This document shows positions 47,017 to 56,274 of a DNA stretch of 64,000 nucleotides, piece by piece. Positions within the stretch are counted from its first letter, which is position 1, and each line of letters opens with the position of its first letter. Origin of the DNA: Sideroxydans sp. (lineage in GTDB: Bacteria > Pseudomonadota > Gammaproteobacteria > Burkholderiales > Gallionellaceae); contig JAQUAD010000002.1 in assembly GCA_028687425.1 (NCBI GenBank), forward strand, positions 1-64,000, read 5' to 3'. Under the pieces are notes generated by a model. It was given only the letters and a program-made list of their open reading frames with translations, did not search any database and was not told where the DNA came from. A program made the position numbers and the translations under genes.

Positions 47017-47295
47017 ATGAATGAGACTTCAGTTTCGACTGGCGGCAAGCGCAATATCTGGATGCGCGGTTTGTTCATGCTGCTGATGGGGTTTGCATTG
47101 CATGTGAGCGGGACGGTGCTGGCCGTGGTGGCGGTGATCCAGTTCGTGATCGTGCTGGTGAACGGTTCGCCCAATGATCGCCTGCTTGCATTCGGCCGCA
47201 GTCTGGGGAACTACCTGCGACAGATCGTGAACTATCTGACCTTTGTGACGGAAACCATGCCCTTTCCCTTCAGTGAGTGGCCGTCTGCCGAATAA
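47017..47295 (+). CDS. DUF4389-like membrane protein
   Basis: MLLMGFALHVSGTVLAVVAVIQFVIVLVNGSPNDRLLAFGRSLGNYLRQIVNYLTFVTE. Confidence 0.8.
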   Translation: MNETSVSTGGKRNIWMRGLFMLLMGFALHVSGTVLAVVAVIQFVIVLVNGSPNDRLLAFGRSLGNYLRQIVNYLTFVTETMPFPFSEWPSAE

Positions 47296-47314
47296 TCCAT
47301 GACCGGGAATACCG

Positions 47315-48127
47315 TTGTTCACTCCGACCGAATTGAGACTGGCCGCCCGGCTTTTTCTGGCTGAATCCGACGCGGCGCGCAAGGTCGCGGCGGTGCGGTA
47401 TCTGGCTGGGGCGTGGGCCGCAGGTCGGATGGAACTGGATGCCCATGCGGTTCTGATCGAAACACTGCCCATCCCCGGTCATCCGGGCAAGCCTGAACTG
47501 GTCGATCCGCGCGCAGTGCCGCGTCGGGCCATGCATACTCCGGAGGGGCGTGCGGCGATGGTGCATGCAATGGCGCATATCGAATTCAACGCGATCAACC
47601 TGGCACTGGACGCGATATGGCGTTTCCCTGCCATGCCGCGCGAGTATTACTCAGACTGGCTGCAGGTGGCGGACGAAGAGGCGTTGCACTTCACACTGCT
47701 GGCGGATCATTTGCAGACGCTGGGTTATGCCTACGGTGATTTCCCGGCGCATAACGGCTTGTGGGATATGGCGCAGAAGACACGGCACGATGTGCTGGCG
47801 CGTATGGCCTTGCTACCGCGTACGCTGGAGGCGCGCGGGCTGGATGTGACACCGGGCATGAAGGCGCGGCTGGTGCAGGCCGGTGATGCGGCAATTGCGC
47901 CCATCATGGATGTGATCCTGCGCGACGAGGTGGGGCACGTGCAGATCGGCAACCGCTGGTTCAATCATGTGTGCGCGCAGCGCGGGCTGGACCCGCTCGC
48001 AACGTATGCCGGCTTGTTTGCGGCGCATCATCCTGCGCCGTTGCGGGGGCCGTTCAATCTGGCGGCGCGGCGCGCGGCGGGATTCAGCGAAGCTGAATTG
48101 GATGCGCTGCAGGCGCAGGAAGCATAG
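47315..48127 (+). CDS. DUF455 ferritin-like protein
   Basis: HIEFNAINLALDAIWRF; DEEALHFTLLADHL; DEVGHVQIGNRWF metal-ligand pattern. Confidence 0.88.
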   Translation: MFTPTELRLAARLFLAESDAARKVAAVRYLAGAWAAGRMELDAHAVLIETLPIPGHPGKPELVDPRAVPRRAMHTPEGRAAMVHAMAHIEFNAINLALDAIWRFPAMPREYYSDWLQVADEEALHFTLLADHLQTLGYAYGDFPAHNGLWDMAQKTRHDVLARMALLPRTLEARGLDVTPGMKARLVQAGDAAIAPIMDVILRDEVGHVQIGNRWFNHVCAQRGLDPLATYAGLFAAHHPAPLRGPFNLAARRAAGFSEAELDALQAQEA

Positions 48128-48142
48128 GGGGAAGGTTTCAAT

Positions 48143-48889
48143 ATGGGTTTTACGGTCGAAGTTAAGGAGAGCGATGGACTGAGATCGCTGCATTTCGGTT
48201 CGGCCTGGATGCAGGGTGCGATGCGCATCGACCGTCCTTTTGAGCTGGCATTCGAATATACGCGGGTGATGATGGCGGCACTGTTGTTGCGCGAAGGTGA
48301 TTTTCCGCGGAGGGTATTGCAGATCGGTCTGGGGGCTGGCTCGCAGACCAAATTCTTGTACAAGCACAGACCGGCAGCGCATCTGACCGTGGTGGAGATA
48401 GAACCCAGGGTGGTGCAGACGGCACGAGAGTCGTTCTGCCTGCCGGACGATCCGGCACGGCTGGAAGTGGTGGTGGGCGACGGGGTGGATTTCGTATACC
48501 AGACCGGCCATCGCTTCGATCTGATCATGGTGGACGGTTTCAACGATCACTCGCACCCCGGCGACCTGAATACCTTGCCGTTCTACCGCGCTTGCCGCGA
48601 GCGGCTGAGCGAGCAGGGCATCCTGGCGGTCAACCTCATTGGTTTGAGCGACGGCGTGAAGGGAGGCTTCGCTTTCATCGAGTCGGCCTTCGAACAGCGT
48701 GCGGTGAGATTCCCGCGATGCGCCAGCGGCAACACCATCGCATTTGCGGCGACAGGTGCGTCTGTCGATTTCACCATTGAGGAGTTGCAGGCGAGGGCGG
48801 CCAGGGAAGATGCGGGATTGGCGCTATCGCTGATGCTGGACAGGCTGGCGACGTTGCCCGGCTGCGAGGATGGTCGTCTGCGACTCTAG
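48143..48889 (+). CDS. Spermidine synthase-like methyltransferase-fold protein
   Basis: VLQIGLGAGSQTKFLYKHRPAAHLTVVEIEPRVV; FDLIMVDGFNDH. Confidence 0.87.
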   Translation: MGFTVEVKESDGLRSLHFGSAWMQGAMRIDRPFELAFEYTRVMMAALLLREGDFPRRVLQIGLGAGSQTKFLYKHRPAAHLTVVEIEPRVVQTARESFCLPDDPARLEVVVGDGVDFVYQTGHRFDLIMVDGFNDHSHPGDLNTLPFYRACRERLSEQGILAVNLIGLSDGVKGGFAFIESAFEQRAVRFPRCASGNTIAFAATGASVDFTIEELQARAAREDAGLALSLMLDRLATLPGCEDGRLRL

Positions 48890-49119
48890 TCGCTGGAGAG
48901 CACGACTTGTCCTGAGGTGCGTTCGTCTTCGTGGCGGATCACGGTGGTCGAAACCGTAATGTGTTCATCCTTGCGCACACCGTAGTGTTCGTTCAGCAGG
49001 TGCGCAATCAGGGTCGCGTTATTTTCGTCGGGAACCAGTGCCAGGGTCATGTTATCGGTCGCGGTGTGCAGGCTGACGCGGTAGAAGTGGGCCGGGGTCC
49101 TGATATATGTACGGTGCAT
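48886..49119 (-). CDS. Small conserved hypothetical, paralog of 49770..50003
   Basis: MHRTYIRTPAHFYRVSLHTATDNMTLALVPDENN...; RBS upstream. Confidence 0.8.
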   Translation of the reverse strand: MHRTYIRTPAHFYRVSLHTATDNMTLALVPDENNATLIAHLLNEHYGVRKDEHITVSTTVIRHEDERTSGQVVLSSD

Positions 49120-49638
49120 TTTCGGTCCTTCCTGAGATGGATGTTGTTCCGGATCTCAATAACCAAGCTGCTGTTTCAGTCCAGTGTATGGGCGTCCAGT
49201 TGATCCGGTTACAACGCTACCGGCTGGAGATGCGCATGTATATCAGTATAAATATCTAGATGATTCACCCTTCGCCCGAGGATTACCCATTTGGCAGGTC
49301 TGATCGCGTTCGTTTTTCGTGGTGTCGGCGATGCATCGGGGGCACACCTCTGCAGGAACGAGGCGCTGTAGCTTGCAAAGTAATGCTGTAGTAATTTGGT
49401 CAGTTATCTGGCGCGACTGAATACAGGGGATGCCCCATGGATTCGGACTACGGCCGGTCGTAGCATGTACCCAAGCGCCAGTCCGCGTAATTCTGACAGG
49501 AGCAGCTTTCGCTCCTGCTGCTCGCTACTTCATGATTCCGGGCTGCGTGCTGGCCAAGGCCGGAGCAGTGACAGAGCGCGAGTCGAAGTGCGGTGTCCTG
49601 TCTTGGCGTGCGGTCAATTGCTGAGCGAGGTGATCAAA

Positions 49639-49749
49639 ATGAAAAAAATCAACGATGGAATCGCCAGTTTTGTGCGCTGGCTGCTGGCCGGCGTATTCTC
49701 TTTCATCATCGTATTGCCGACCTGGGTGTCGGTTACCTATGAGATATAG
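49639..49749 (+). CDS. Possible 36-aa single-TM microprotein
   Basis: MKKINDGIASFVRWLLAGVFSFIIVLPTWVSVTYEI; GAGG upstream. Confidence 0.45.
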   Translation: MKKINDGIASFVRWLLAGVFSFIIVLPTWVSVTYEI

Positions 49750-49769
49750 CCGGCAGCAGCTTGCAATTG

Positions 49770-50003
49770 CTAGCTGTTGGAAATGACGACGTTGCCTGTC
49801 GACTTTTCATCTTCATGCCGGATCACGGTGGCCGAGACCGTGATGTGCTCGTCCTTGCGCAGGCCGTAATGTTCTGTGAGCAGATGGGCGATCAGGTTGG
49901 CGTTGTTCTCGTCAGGCACCAGCGCCATTGTGACGCTGTCCACAGGGTTGTGCAGCGTGATGCGATAGAAGTGAGCAGGAATGCGGATGTATGTGCGGTG
50001 CAT
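49770..50003 (-). CDS. Small conserved hypothetical, paralog of 48886..49119
   Basis: MHRTYIRIPAHFYRITLHNPVDSVTMALVPDENN...; about 57/77 identical by hand count. Confidence 0.8.
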   Translation of the reverse strand: MHRTYIRIPAHFYRITLHNPVDSVTMALVPDENNANLIAHLLTEHYGLRKDEHITVSATVIRHEDEKSTGNVVISNS

Positions 50004-50242
50004 GATGATCCTCGATGGCTATGGTGCAGTTTTCCAATCGCGGGAATCGCCCTGACTTCGCAGCTCAATGTTTGGGCGTTCTGCGAACTTGGCGTAACGC
50101 TACCGCTAGATTTCCATTTTGTAAACGAGAATCATCATCAATCCGTTAAGGTTAGCTGGCACCGAATGATCCTTCAGGCTTGCAAGTCCATTGGCTACGG
50201 GGAAATCAGGCGAATTCCACGTTGCAACTAACCGAATCCGGA

Positions 50243-50515
50243 ATGTCGATGATGATGCTGGAACTGCCTTCCATATGGAATATCGTGATTTCCACGGTCG
50301 TGTTCTTTGCCTCGGCATGGTATTTCAATCGCTGGCTCAATGAACAGGGGCTTCCCAAAGGCATGACGCGGGGGCTGGCGGTGTTCGTGCTGGCCTATCT
50401 GGTTTCCTGGGGCGCCGGTGGATTGGTGGATTGGGTGGCAGGACCGCAGCCCCAGCTGGCCTTATCGCAGGATGCGTCCGGGCTGCTCAAGCAGTTGGAC
50501 GAGTTGCGACGCTGA
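50243..50515 (+). CDS. Small membrane hypothetical protein
   Basis: 90 aa, two hydrophobic segments; ATG at 50243. Confidence 0.65.
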   Translation: MSMMMLELPSIWNIVISTVVFFASAWYFNRWLNEQGLPKGMTRGLAVFVLAYLVSWGAGGLVDWVAGPQPQLALSQDASGLLKQLDELRR

Positions 50516-50645
50516 GTCTGAGGGCGAATAGACCTTGTTTATATTGTGGAAGATGCTTGGCGGTTATTTGACCCTGACTGTCTGGCACCCTATGCTGCAC
50601 ACATCTCGCTGACTTTCACCGCGCTTTGCGGCTGCCGCATTCCCC

Positions 50646-51893
50646 ATGTTTCTTGACCCGCGCACCTTGTTGTTCTCCCTGATACTGGTTAACTCGCTCA
50701 TGGTGTTGAGCCTTTTCGTCGCACACTCGGTCAAGGGACGCGAGCAAGGCTTGAAAAAGTGGGCGATGGCAGTATTGCTAGAAACGGTTACCTGGCTACT
50801 GGTCGCCGCGCGCGGTGTGGTGACCGATGAGCTGTCCATTGTGCTGGCCAATATGTTCAAGGCAGCTTCGTATGCATTCATGCTCTATGCCATCCATGAA
50901 TTCCAGCGCCGTGATTTCTCATTGTGGAAACTGTTCTTGCCGGTGGTGGCGGTACTGCTGGTGTCCGGATCCCTGATGGGTGACATCGCCGGCCGATTTG
51001 TCTGGGTAGGGCTGATATACGCAACCCAAGTGGTGTTGATCGTGCATGCGCTGTTGTCGGATCCCGAGACGCGCCAGGGGCGTGCATGGCGCTTGTTATT
51101 CGGCGGTGCGCTCATGATCCTGCTGGTGTTGGCTATACGGGCCGTGGCTGCTTTGTCGGGGCATGTTGATTTTGCCCAGCCGCAGAACCACATTGCTGTC
51201 CATTGGGTGCAGATCGTTTCCTTCATCGCGGTGATGACGATAACCTTGCTCGGTTCGGTCGGTTTTGTGCTGCTCATCAAGGAGCGTACCGACCGCGAGA
51301 TCATGCAGCTGGCGATGACCGACAGCTTGACCGGCGTACCCAATCGGCGTGCGCTGATTCAACAGGCCGAACTGCTGAAGGCGCAGCGCGGCGACAAGCC
51401 GGTTTCGTTGCTGATGATAGACGTCGATCATTTCAAACGCATCAACGACACCTACGGACATCCGGCAGGCGATGAGGTACTGCGTCAGGCCACCGCGCTG
51501 ATGACTCAGCGTCTGCGTGCCGGTGACGTATTGGGGCGTTACGGCGGCGAGGAGTTCTGCGTAATCGCACCTGATACGGATGCCAAGGGGGCCTCGATAC
51601 TGGCCGAAACATTGCGCGAGATCATTGCGGTCAAACCCGTGCGGACGGAGGAGGCGGAAGTCTCTGTGACGATCAGTATCGGTGTTGCTTGTTGCGCTAC
51701 TGATCAGAAGCGTGATTTGAAATCACTGCTGGCCGAAGCCGATGCGGCGCTGTATCAGGCCAAGCAGGAGGGGCGCAACCGGGTCGTATGCGCCGCCAGT
51801 TGCCTGGGGGAATTGCCAGGGCAGACTTCGCAAGCACGCGGGCCGGGACGTGATCATCCTGATCCTGTATCGTTCGGGAACGAGGGTGAATGA
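50646..51893 (+). CDS. Membrane-bound diguanylate cyclase (GGDEF)
   Basis: RYGGEEF active site, RAGD I-site 5 residues upstream; N-terminal multi-TM. Confidence 0.95.
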   Translation: MFLDPRTLLFSLILVNSLMVLSLFVAHSVKGREQGLKKWAMAVLLETVTWLLVAARGVVTDELSIVLANMFKAASYAFMLYAIHEFQRRDFSLWKLFLPVVAVLLVSGSLMGDIAGRFVWVGLIYATQVVLIVHALLSDPETRQGRAWRLLFGGALMILLVLAIRAVAALSGHVDFAQPQNHIAVHWVQIVSFIAVMTITLLGSVGFVLLIKERTDREIMQLAMTDSLTGVPNRRALIQQAELLKAQRGDKPVSLLMIDVDHFKRINDTYGHPAGDEVLRQATALMTQRLRAGDVLGRYGGEEFCVIAPDTDAKGASILAETLREIIAVKPVRTEEAEVSVTISIGVACCATDQKRDLKSLLAEADAALYQAKQEGRNRVVCAASCLGELPGQTSQARGPGRDHPDPVSFGNEGE

Positions 51894-51929
51894 CCGCATT
51901 ATTCATTACTGGGCATGGGCAGGATAGAT

Positions 51930-52358
51930 ATGAGTCAGGCATTTCTGGATCGAATGAAGGGATCTTTTCGCGGCATGTTGCACTGGACCGACCTGGATGC
52001 TTTATGGGCGGCTGTGCGGGCAAAGCCGGATGGGTGGTATATCAGTATGGTCGGCGAGGAGCCGGTGCTGCAAACCATGACGGTCGAGGCATTGAATGAC
52101 TTCCTCTTGGAGATTGATGCGTTGCTGCGGCGCGAGCATGACTGTTCGCACTGCGGTATCGTGTATGCCGACGATATGGATGATCCTACCCTGATCAAGA
52201 TCCACGATCCGGGCAGTGTCGGCAGTTCGTGCAGCAGTACCCCGGTTCCGCCGCGCTGGATGCTGAGCCGCCTGCCGCCATCCCTGATTGAGGATACTGC
52301 TCCAGTGCCGGGTAATCGCAGGCGCTGGTGGCAAAAGCTGTTCGGAGTAAGGAAGTAA
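51930..52358 (+). CDS. Hypothetical protein
   Basis: 142-aa ORF with CSHCGIVYADDMDDPTLIKIHDPG. Confidence 0.7.
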   Translation: MSQAFLDRMKGSFRGMLHWTDLDALWAAVRAKPDGWYISMVGEEPVLQTMTVEALNDFLLEIDALLRREHDCSHCGIVYADDMDDPTLIKIHDPGSVGSSCSSTPVPPRWMLSRLPPSLIEDTAPVPGNRRRWWQKLFGVRK

Positions 52359-52418
52359 AGCTCGCGAGGGCGGTGCGCGCATGCGCCGTTTGCGCTGTTG
52401 ATTGAAACAGGAGGGCGT

Positions 52419-54677
52419 ATGGAGTTGCTGCCGTTCTTCAGTAGACATCGTGCGATCTATCTGCGCTATACCCTGCTGGGTCTGGCGCTTGTGCTGGCTT
52501 TCGCTTCGGTCCAGTTATTCCTGCTGCTGGACAATGCGGTTCCGCGTAATTTCATCGTTCCCACCCTGCTGGGTCTGGTCATCGGACTGTTGCTATCGAC
52601 ACTGGTTGCGATGCGGAGCGAGATCATAAGCAGCCAGCGACTGTTCCGTGCCGTGGCCGATCTGGCACAGGAATTCATCTATGTGCGCAACACTGAGGGC
52701 GTCTACGAATATGTGTCTCCCTCATGTCTGCCAACCACCGGATATAGCCAAGATGATTTCTATGCACAGCCACACCTGATGTCGCGTCTGGTGCTGGAGG
52801 AAGATCGCGATATCTGGGATCGTCATGTGTTCCAGATGCACGAGCAGGGCAAGCCTGAAAGTCTGCTGATCCGCATCAGGGCACGCGACGGGGAGATACG
52901 CTGGCTGGAACATATATGCAGCGACTTGCGCGACGAACGGGGAAGGTTGCTCGGGGTGCGTTCGACCAATCTTGATGTTACCGGGCGCATGCTGAAGGAG
53001 CATCAGCTGGCGATTGCAGCGACCGCATTCGAGACGCACGATGCCATCCTGATCACCGATGCGGAAACCCGGATCATCCGTGCGAACAAGGCATTTACCG
53101 AGATCACCGGTTATGAGCCGGAGGAGGTGATCGGGAAAACGCCTGCCATCCTGAAGTCGGGCAAGCATGACAAGGCTTTCTACGAGGAGATGTGGGCGAC
53201 CCTGCTGCGCGATGGGCGGTGGGAAGGTGAGTTGCTGGACCGTCGCAAGAACGGGGAGATATATCCCAAGCAGCTGACCATCACGGCGGTCAGGAACGAA
53301 CAGGGCGAGGTGACAAACTACGTCGGAATATTCAGCGATATCACCACCCGCAAGGCTGCTGAAGAAGAGATCAATCGCCTTGCCTACTACGATACGCTCA
53401 CTTCATTACCCAACCGCCGTCTGCTGATAGATCATCTGCAGCTGGCGATGGCAGCGAGTGATCGCAACCAGAGTTATGGTGCAGTGCTTTTCATCGATCT
53501 GGACAACTTCAAGGATCTGAACGATACGCAAGGTCACGATGTCGGCGACCAGTTGCTGGTGGAAGTGGCGCACAGGCTGCTTGCCTGCGTGCGCACCGGA
53601 GATACTGTGGCCAGGCTGGGCGGGGATGAGTTCGTGGTCATGCTAGCCAATCTGTTCGATACCGAGCTGGATGTGGTGCCGCGGGCAGAGTCGGTGGCGA
53701 CCAAGGTGCTCTCGTCACTCAATTTGCCCTACCAGCTCAACGGACAGCAATATCACGGCACGGCGAGCATCGGCGTGACGTTGTTCCACGGTACCGAGAA
53801 AAGTGTGGACGAGTTACTCAAGCATTCAGATTTGGCGCTGTATCAGGCCAAGAACCACGGGCGTGCGACGCTGCGCTTCTTCGATCCTTCCATGCAACAG
53901 GCGCTGGAGTTGCGTGCCCAACTGAGCAAGGACATGCATTTGGCCTTGCGTGAGCAGCAGTTCAAGTTGTATTTCCAGCCGCAGGTTAATGCAGAGGGGC
54001 GCTGTGTTGGTGCCGAGGTGTTGCTCAGGTGGGAACATCCTGAGCGTGGCCTGTTGCTGCCTAACGTATTCATCCCGCATGCGGAGGAATCCGGGATGAT
54101 CGCCGACATCGACTACTGGGTATTGCGAGAGGCCTGCCAGCGCTTGCAGAGTTGGCAGGGTAAGGGACCGGCGCGCATTCCGCTGGCAGTCAATGTCTCG
54201 GCAGCTGCCTTCATGCGTCCCGATTTTGTCGATGATGTATTGTCCATCGTCAACAGTACGGGAATCGATCAAGGATTGCTCAAACTGGAGCTGACCGAAA
54301 CTTCCCTGATCAATGGCTTGGAAGAGGCTAAAGGCAGGATAGGCCGTCTCAAGTCGGCCGGTATCTGCTTCTCGCTGGATGATTTCGGGACGGGATATTC
54401 CTCGCTCTCCTATCTGCGCCAGTTGCCGATCAGTCAGTTGAAGATCGATCGCGCCTTTGTGCGCAACGTCGTCACCGAAGCGGGCGATGCGATGATCGCG
54501 AAGACCATCATCGACATGGCGCAGAATCTCGGCCTGGAACTCGTGGCAGAAGGGGTGGAGACGCAGGCTCAGTTCGACCTGCTGGTATCCTTCGGCTGTC
54601 GCACGTTCCAGGGCTATCTGTTTTCCCGGCCTTTGACGTTGAGTGACTTCGAGAGCGACAACTGGTCGAGCGCATAA
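52419..54677 (+). CDS. PAS-PAS-GGDEF-EAL protein
   Basis: PAS regions, RLGGDEF, EVLLRWEHPE and LDDFGTGYSSLSYL. Confidence 0.95.
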   Translation: MELLPFFSRHRAIYLRYTLLGLALVLAFASVQLFLLLDNAVPRNFIVPTLLGLVIGLLLSTLVAMRSEIISSQRLFRAVADLAQEFIYVRNTEGVYEYVSPSCLPTTGYSQDDFYAQPHLMSRLVLEEDRDIWDRHVFQMHEQGKPESLLIRIRARDGEIRWLEHICSDLRDERGRLLGVRSTNLDVTGRMLKEHQLAIAATAFETHDAILITDAETRIIRANKAFTEITGYEPEEVIGKTPAILKSGKHDKAFYEEMWATLLRDGRWEGELLDRRKNGEIYPKQLTITAVRNEQGEVTNYVGIFSDITTRKAAEEEINRLAYYDTLTSLPNRRLLIDHLQLAMAASDRNQSYGAVLFIDLDNFKDLNDTQGHDVGDQLLVEVAHRLLACVRTGDTVARLGGDEFVVMLANLFDTELDVVPRAESVATKVLSSLNLPYQLNGQQYHGTASIGVTLFHGTEKSVDELLKHSDLALYQAKNHGRATLRFFDPSMQQALELRAQLSKDMHLALREQQFKLYFQPQVNAEGRCVGAEVLLRWEHPERGLLLPNVFIPHAEESGMIADIDYWVLREACQRLQSWQGKGPARIPLAVNVSAAAFMRPDFVDDVLSIVNSTGIDQGLLKLELTETSLINGLEEAKGRIGRLKSAGICFSLDDFGTGYSSLSYLRQLPISQLKIDRAFVRNVVTEAGDAMIAKTIIDMAQNLGLELVAEGVETQAQFDLLVSFGCRTFQGYLFSRPLTLSDFESDNWSSA

Positions 54678-54731
54678 GCAGATGCGGTTTGTTGCCTGAA
54701 GAGTTGGCAATTTTTTCGATGGGGGCGAGGC

Positions 54732-55391
54732 GTGAAGATCCGCATTATGGCAACGCAGGATATCGAGGCTGCGACCGACCTGCAGGAGCGGGTCTATTCG
54801 GCGATCCCGCCATTCACTCGACAGCAGTTCGAGAGTCTGCTTGAGCATTTTCCGAATGGGCAGTTCGTTGCCGAGCTGGATGGCGAGATCGTCGGACTGG
54901 CAGTGTCGCTGGTGATCACCTGGGACGATTACAGTCTGCATCACACCTGGGACAGCGTGACCAACCAGGGATATTTCGATACGCACGATATGAGCGGCCG
55001 CACCTTGTACGGTGCGGAAGTGTGCGTGGATCCCGATGTGCGGAACCAGGGTGTGGGACATGGCCTGTATGAGGCGCGACGCATGCTGTGTCGTGCCATG
55101 AACCTGAAACGCATCATCGCCGGCGGGCGCTTGCCGGGATATCACAAGGTGGCGGAGCGGATGCCGCCGGAGGAGTATGCCAAGCGTGTGATCTGGGGCG
55201 ATCTGTACGATGCGGTGCTGCGCTTTCAGCTGGGGGAAGGTTTCAACTATTGCGGCATCCTGAAAGGCTATCTGCCTGCCGACGACGATTCGCTGGGCAA
55301 TGCTGCGCTGATCGTCTGGCTCAACCCGGATTTCGATGCTTCGCGGCCGACCGTTTTGCCACCCGTCAACCTGTTGCAGGAGGGGATATGA
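54732..55391 (+). CDS. GNAT family N-acetyltransferase
   Basis: VCVDPDVRNQGVGHGLYEARRMLCRAMNLKRIIAGGRLPGYH. Confidence 0.87.
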   Translation: MKIRIMATQDIEAATDLQERVYSAIPPFTRQQFESLLEHFPNGQFVAELDGEIVGLAVSLVITWDDYSLHHTWDSVTNQGYFDTHDMSGRTLYGAEVCVDPDVRNQGVGHGLYEARRMLCRAMNLKRIIAGGRLPGYHKVAERMPPEEYAKRVIWGDLYDAVLRFQLGEGFNYCGILKGYLPADDDSLGNAALIVWLNPDFDASRPTVLPPVNLLQEGI

Positions 55392-56260
55392 GAGTACGCA
55401 TCGCAGCAGTGCAGTACAGGTTGCGTCATATAGACGACTGGGAGGGCTTTGCCAACCAGGTGCGCTTCGTGCTGCATAGCGCAGCCGATTATCAGCCGCA
55501 TTATGTGTTGTTGCCGGAGATATTCACCACCCAGATCCTGTCGTTCATGGATAACGAGGATGTGCCCAAGGCGGTGCGCGAGTTGAGTGAATATACCGAG
55601 CGCTATGTCGAACTGTTGCGCGGCCTGGCGATGAAGCACCAGTTCTTCCTGATCGGCGGCAGCCATCCGACCATGCGCGAAGGCAGGCTGTTGAATACTG
55701 CCTACCTGTTCACGCCGGGCGGCGAGGTGCATACGCAGGACAAGATCCACCGCACGCGCTGGGAGAAAGAGAAGTGGCATACCGACCACGGCGAGTCGCT
55801 CAAGGTGTTCCATACGCCGCATGCCAAGATCGGCATCCTGATCTGTTACGACATCGAGTTCCCGGAACTGGCGCGCCGCTTGTCGGAAGAGGGCGCGGAG
55901 ATCGTGTTCGTACCGTCCTGTACCGACGACCGGCAGGGCTTCCTGCGCGTGCGTTATTGCTGCCATGCGCGTGCGATCGAGAACCAGATCTACGTCGCGA
56001 TGACCAGTACCGTGGGCAACCTGCCGGTGGCGGGGCTGCGGCTGCATTACGGCCAGGCATCCATCATCACGCCGTCCGACTTTCCGTTCGCGCGTGACGG
56101 CATCGCTGCCGAAGGGGTGATGAACGAGGAACAGATCGTGGTGGCCGATGTGGATCTCGCCCTGCTGGACGAGAACCGGCTCAAGGGCACCACCATCCCG
56201 CTGCTGGACAAGCGTGCAGATTTTTACAACGAGAAAGCGGTGAATGTCACCGTATCCTGA
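55388..56260 (+). CDS. Carbon-nitrogen hydrolase (nitrilase superfamily)
   Basis: Catalytic triad regions LLPEIFTT, KIHRTRWEKE, ILICYDIEFPELAR; ATGA overlap with GNAT gene. Confidence 0.93.
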   Translation: MRVRIAAVQYRLRHIDDWEGFANQVRFVLHSAADYQPHYVLLPEIFTTQILSFMDNEDVPKAVRELSEYTERYVELLRGLAMKHQFFLIGGSHPTMREGRLLNTAYLFTPGGEVHTQDKIHRTRWEKEKWHTDHGESLKVFHTPHAKIGILICYDIEFPELARRLSEEGAEIVFVPSCTDDRQGFLRVRYCCHARAIENQIYVAMTSTVGNLPVAGLRLHYGQASIITPSDFPFARDGIAAEGVMNEEQIVVADVDLALLDENRLKGTTIPLLDKRADFYNEKAVNVTVS

Positions 56261-56274
56261 ATATGGCAGAAACA

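Noticed and set aside
53826-55145. 439-aa minus ORF
   Set aside because: Antisense to the GGDEF-EAL and GNAT genes, which have clear motifs.
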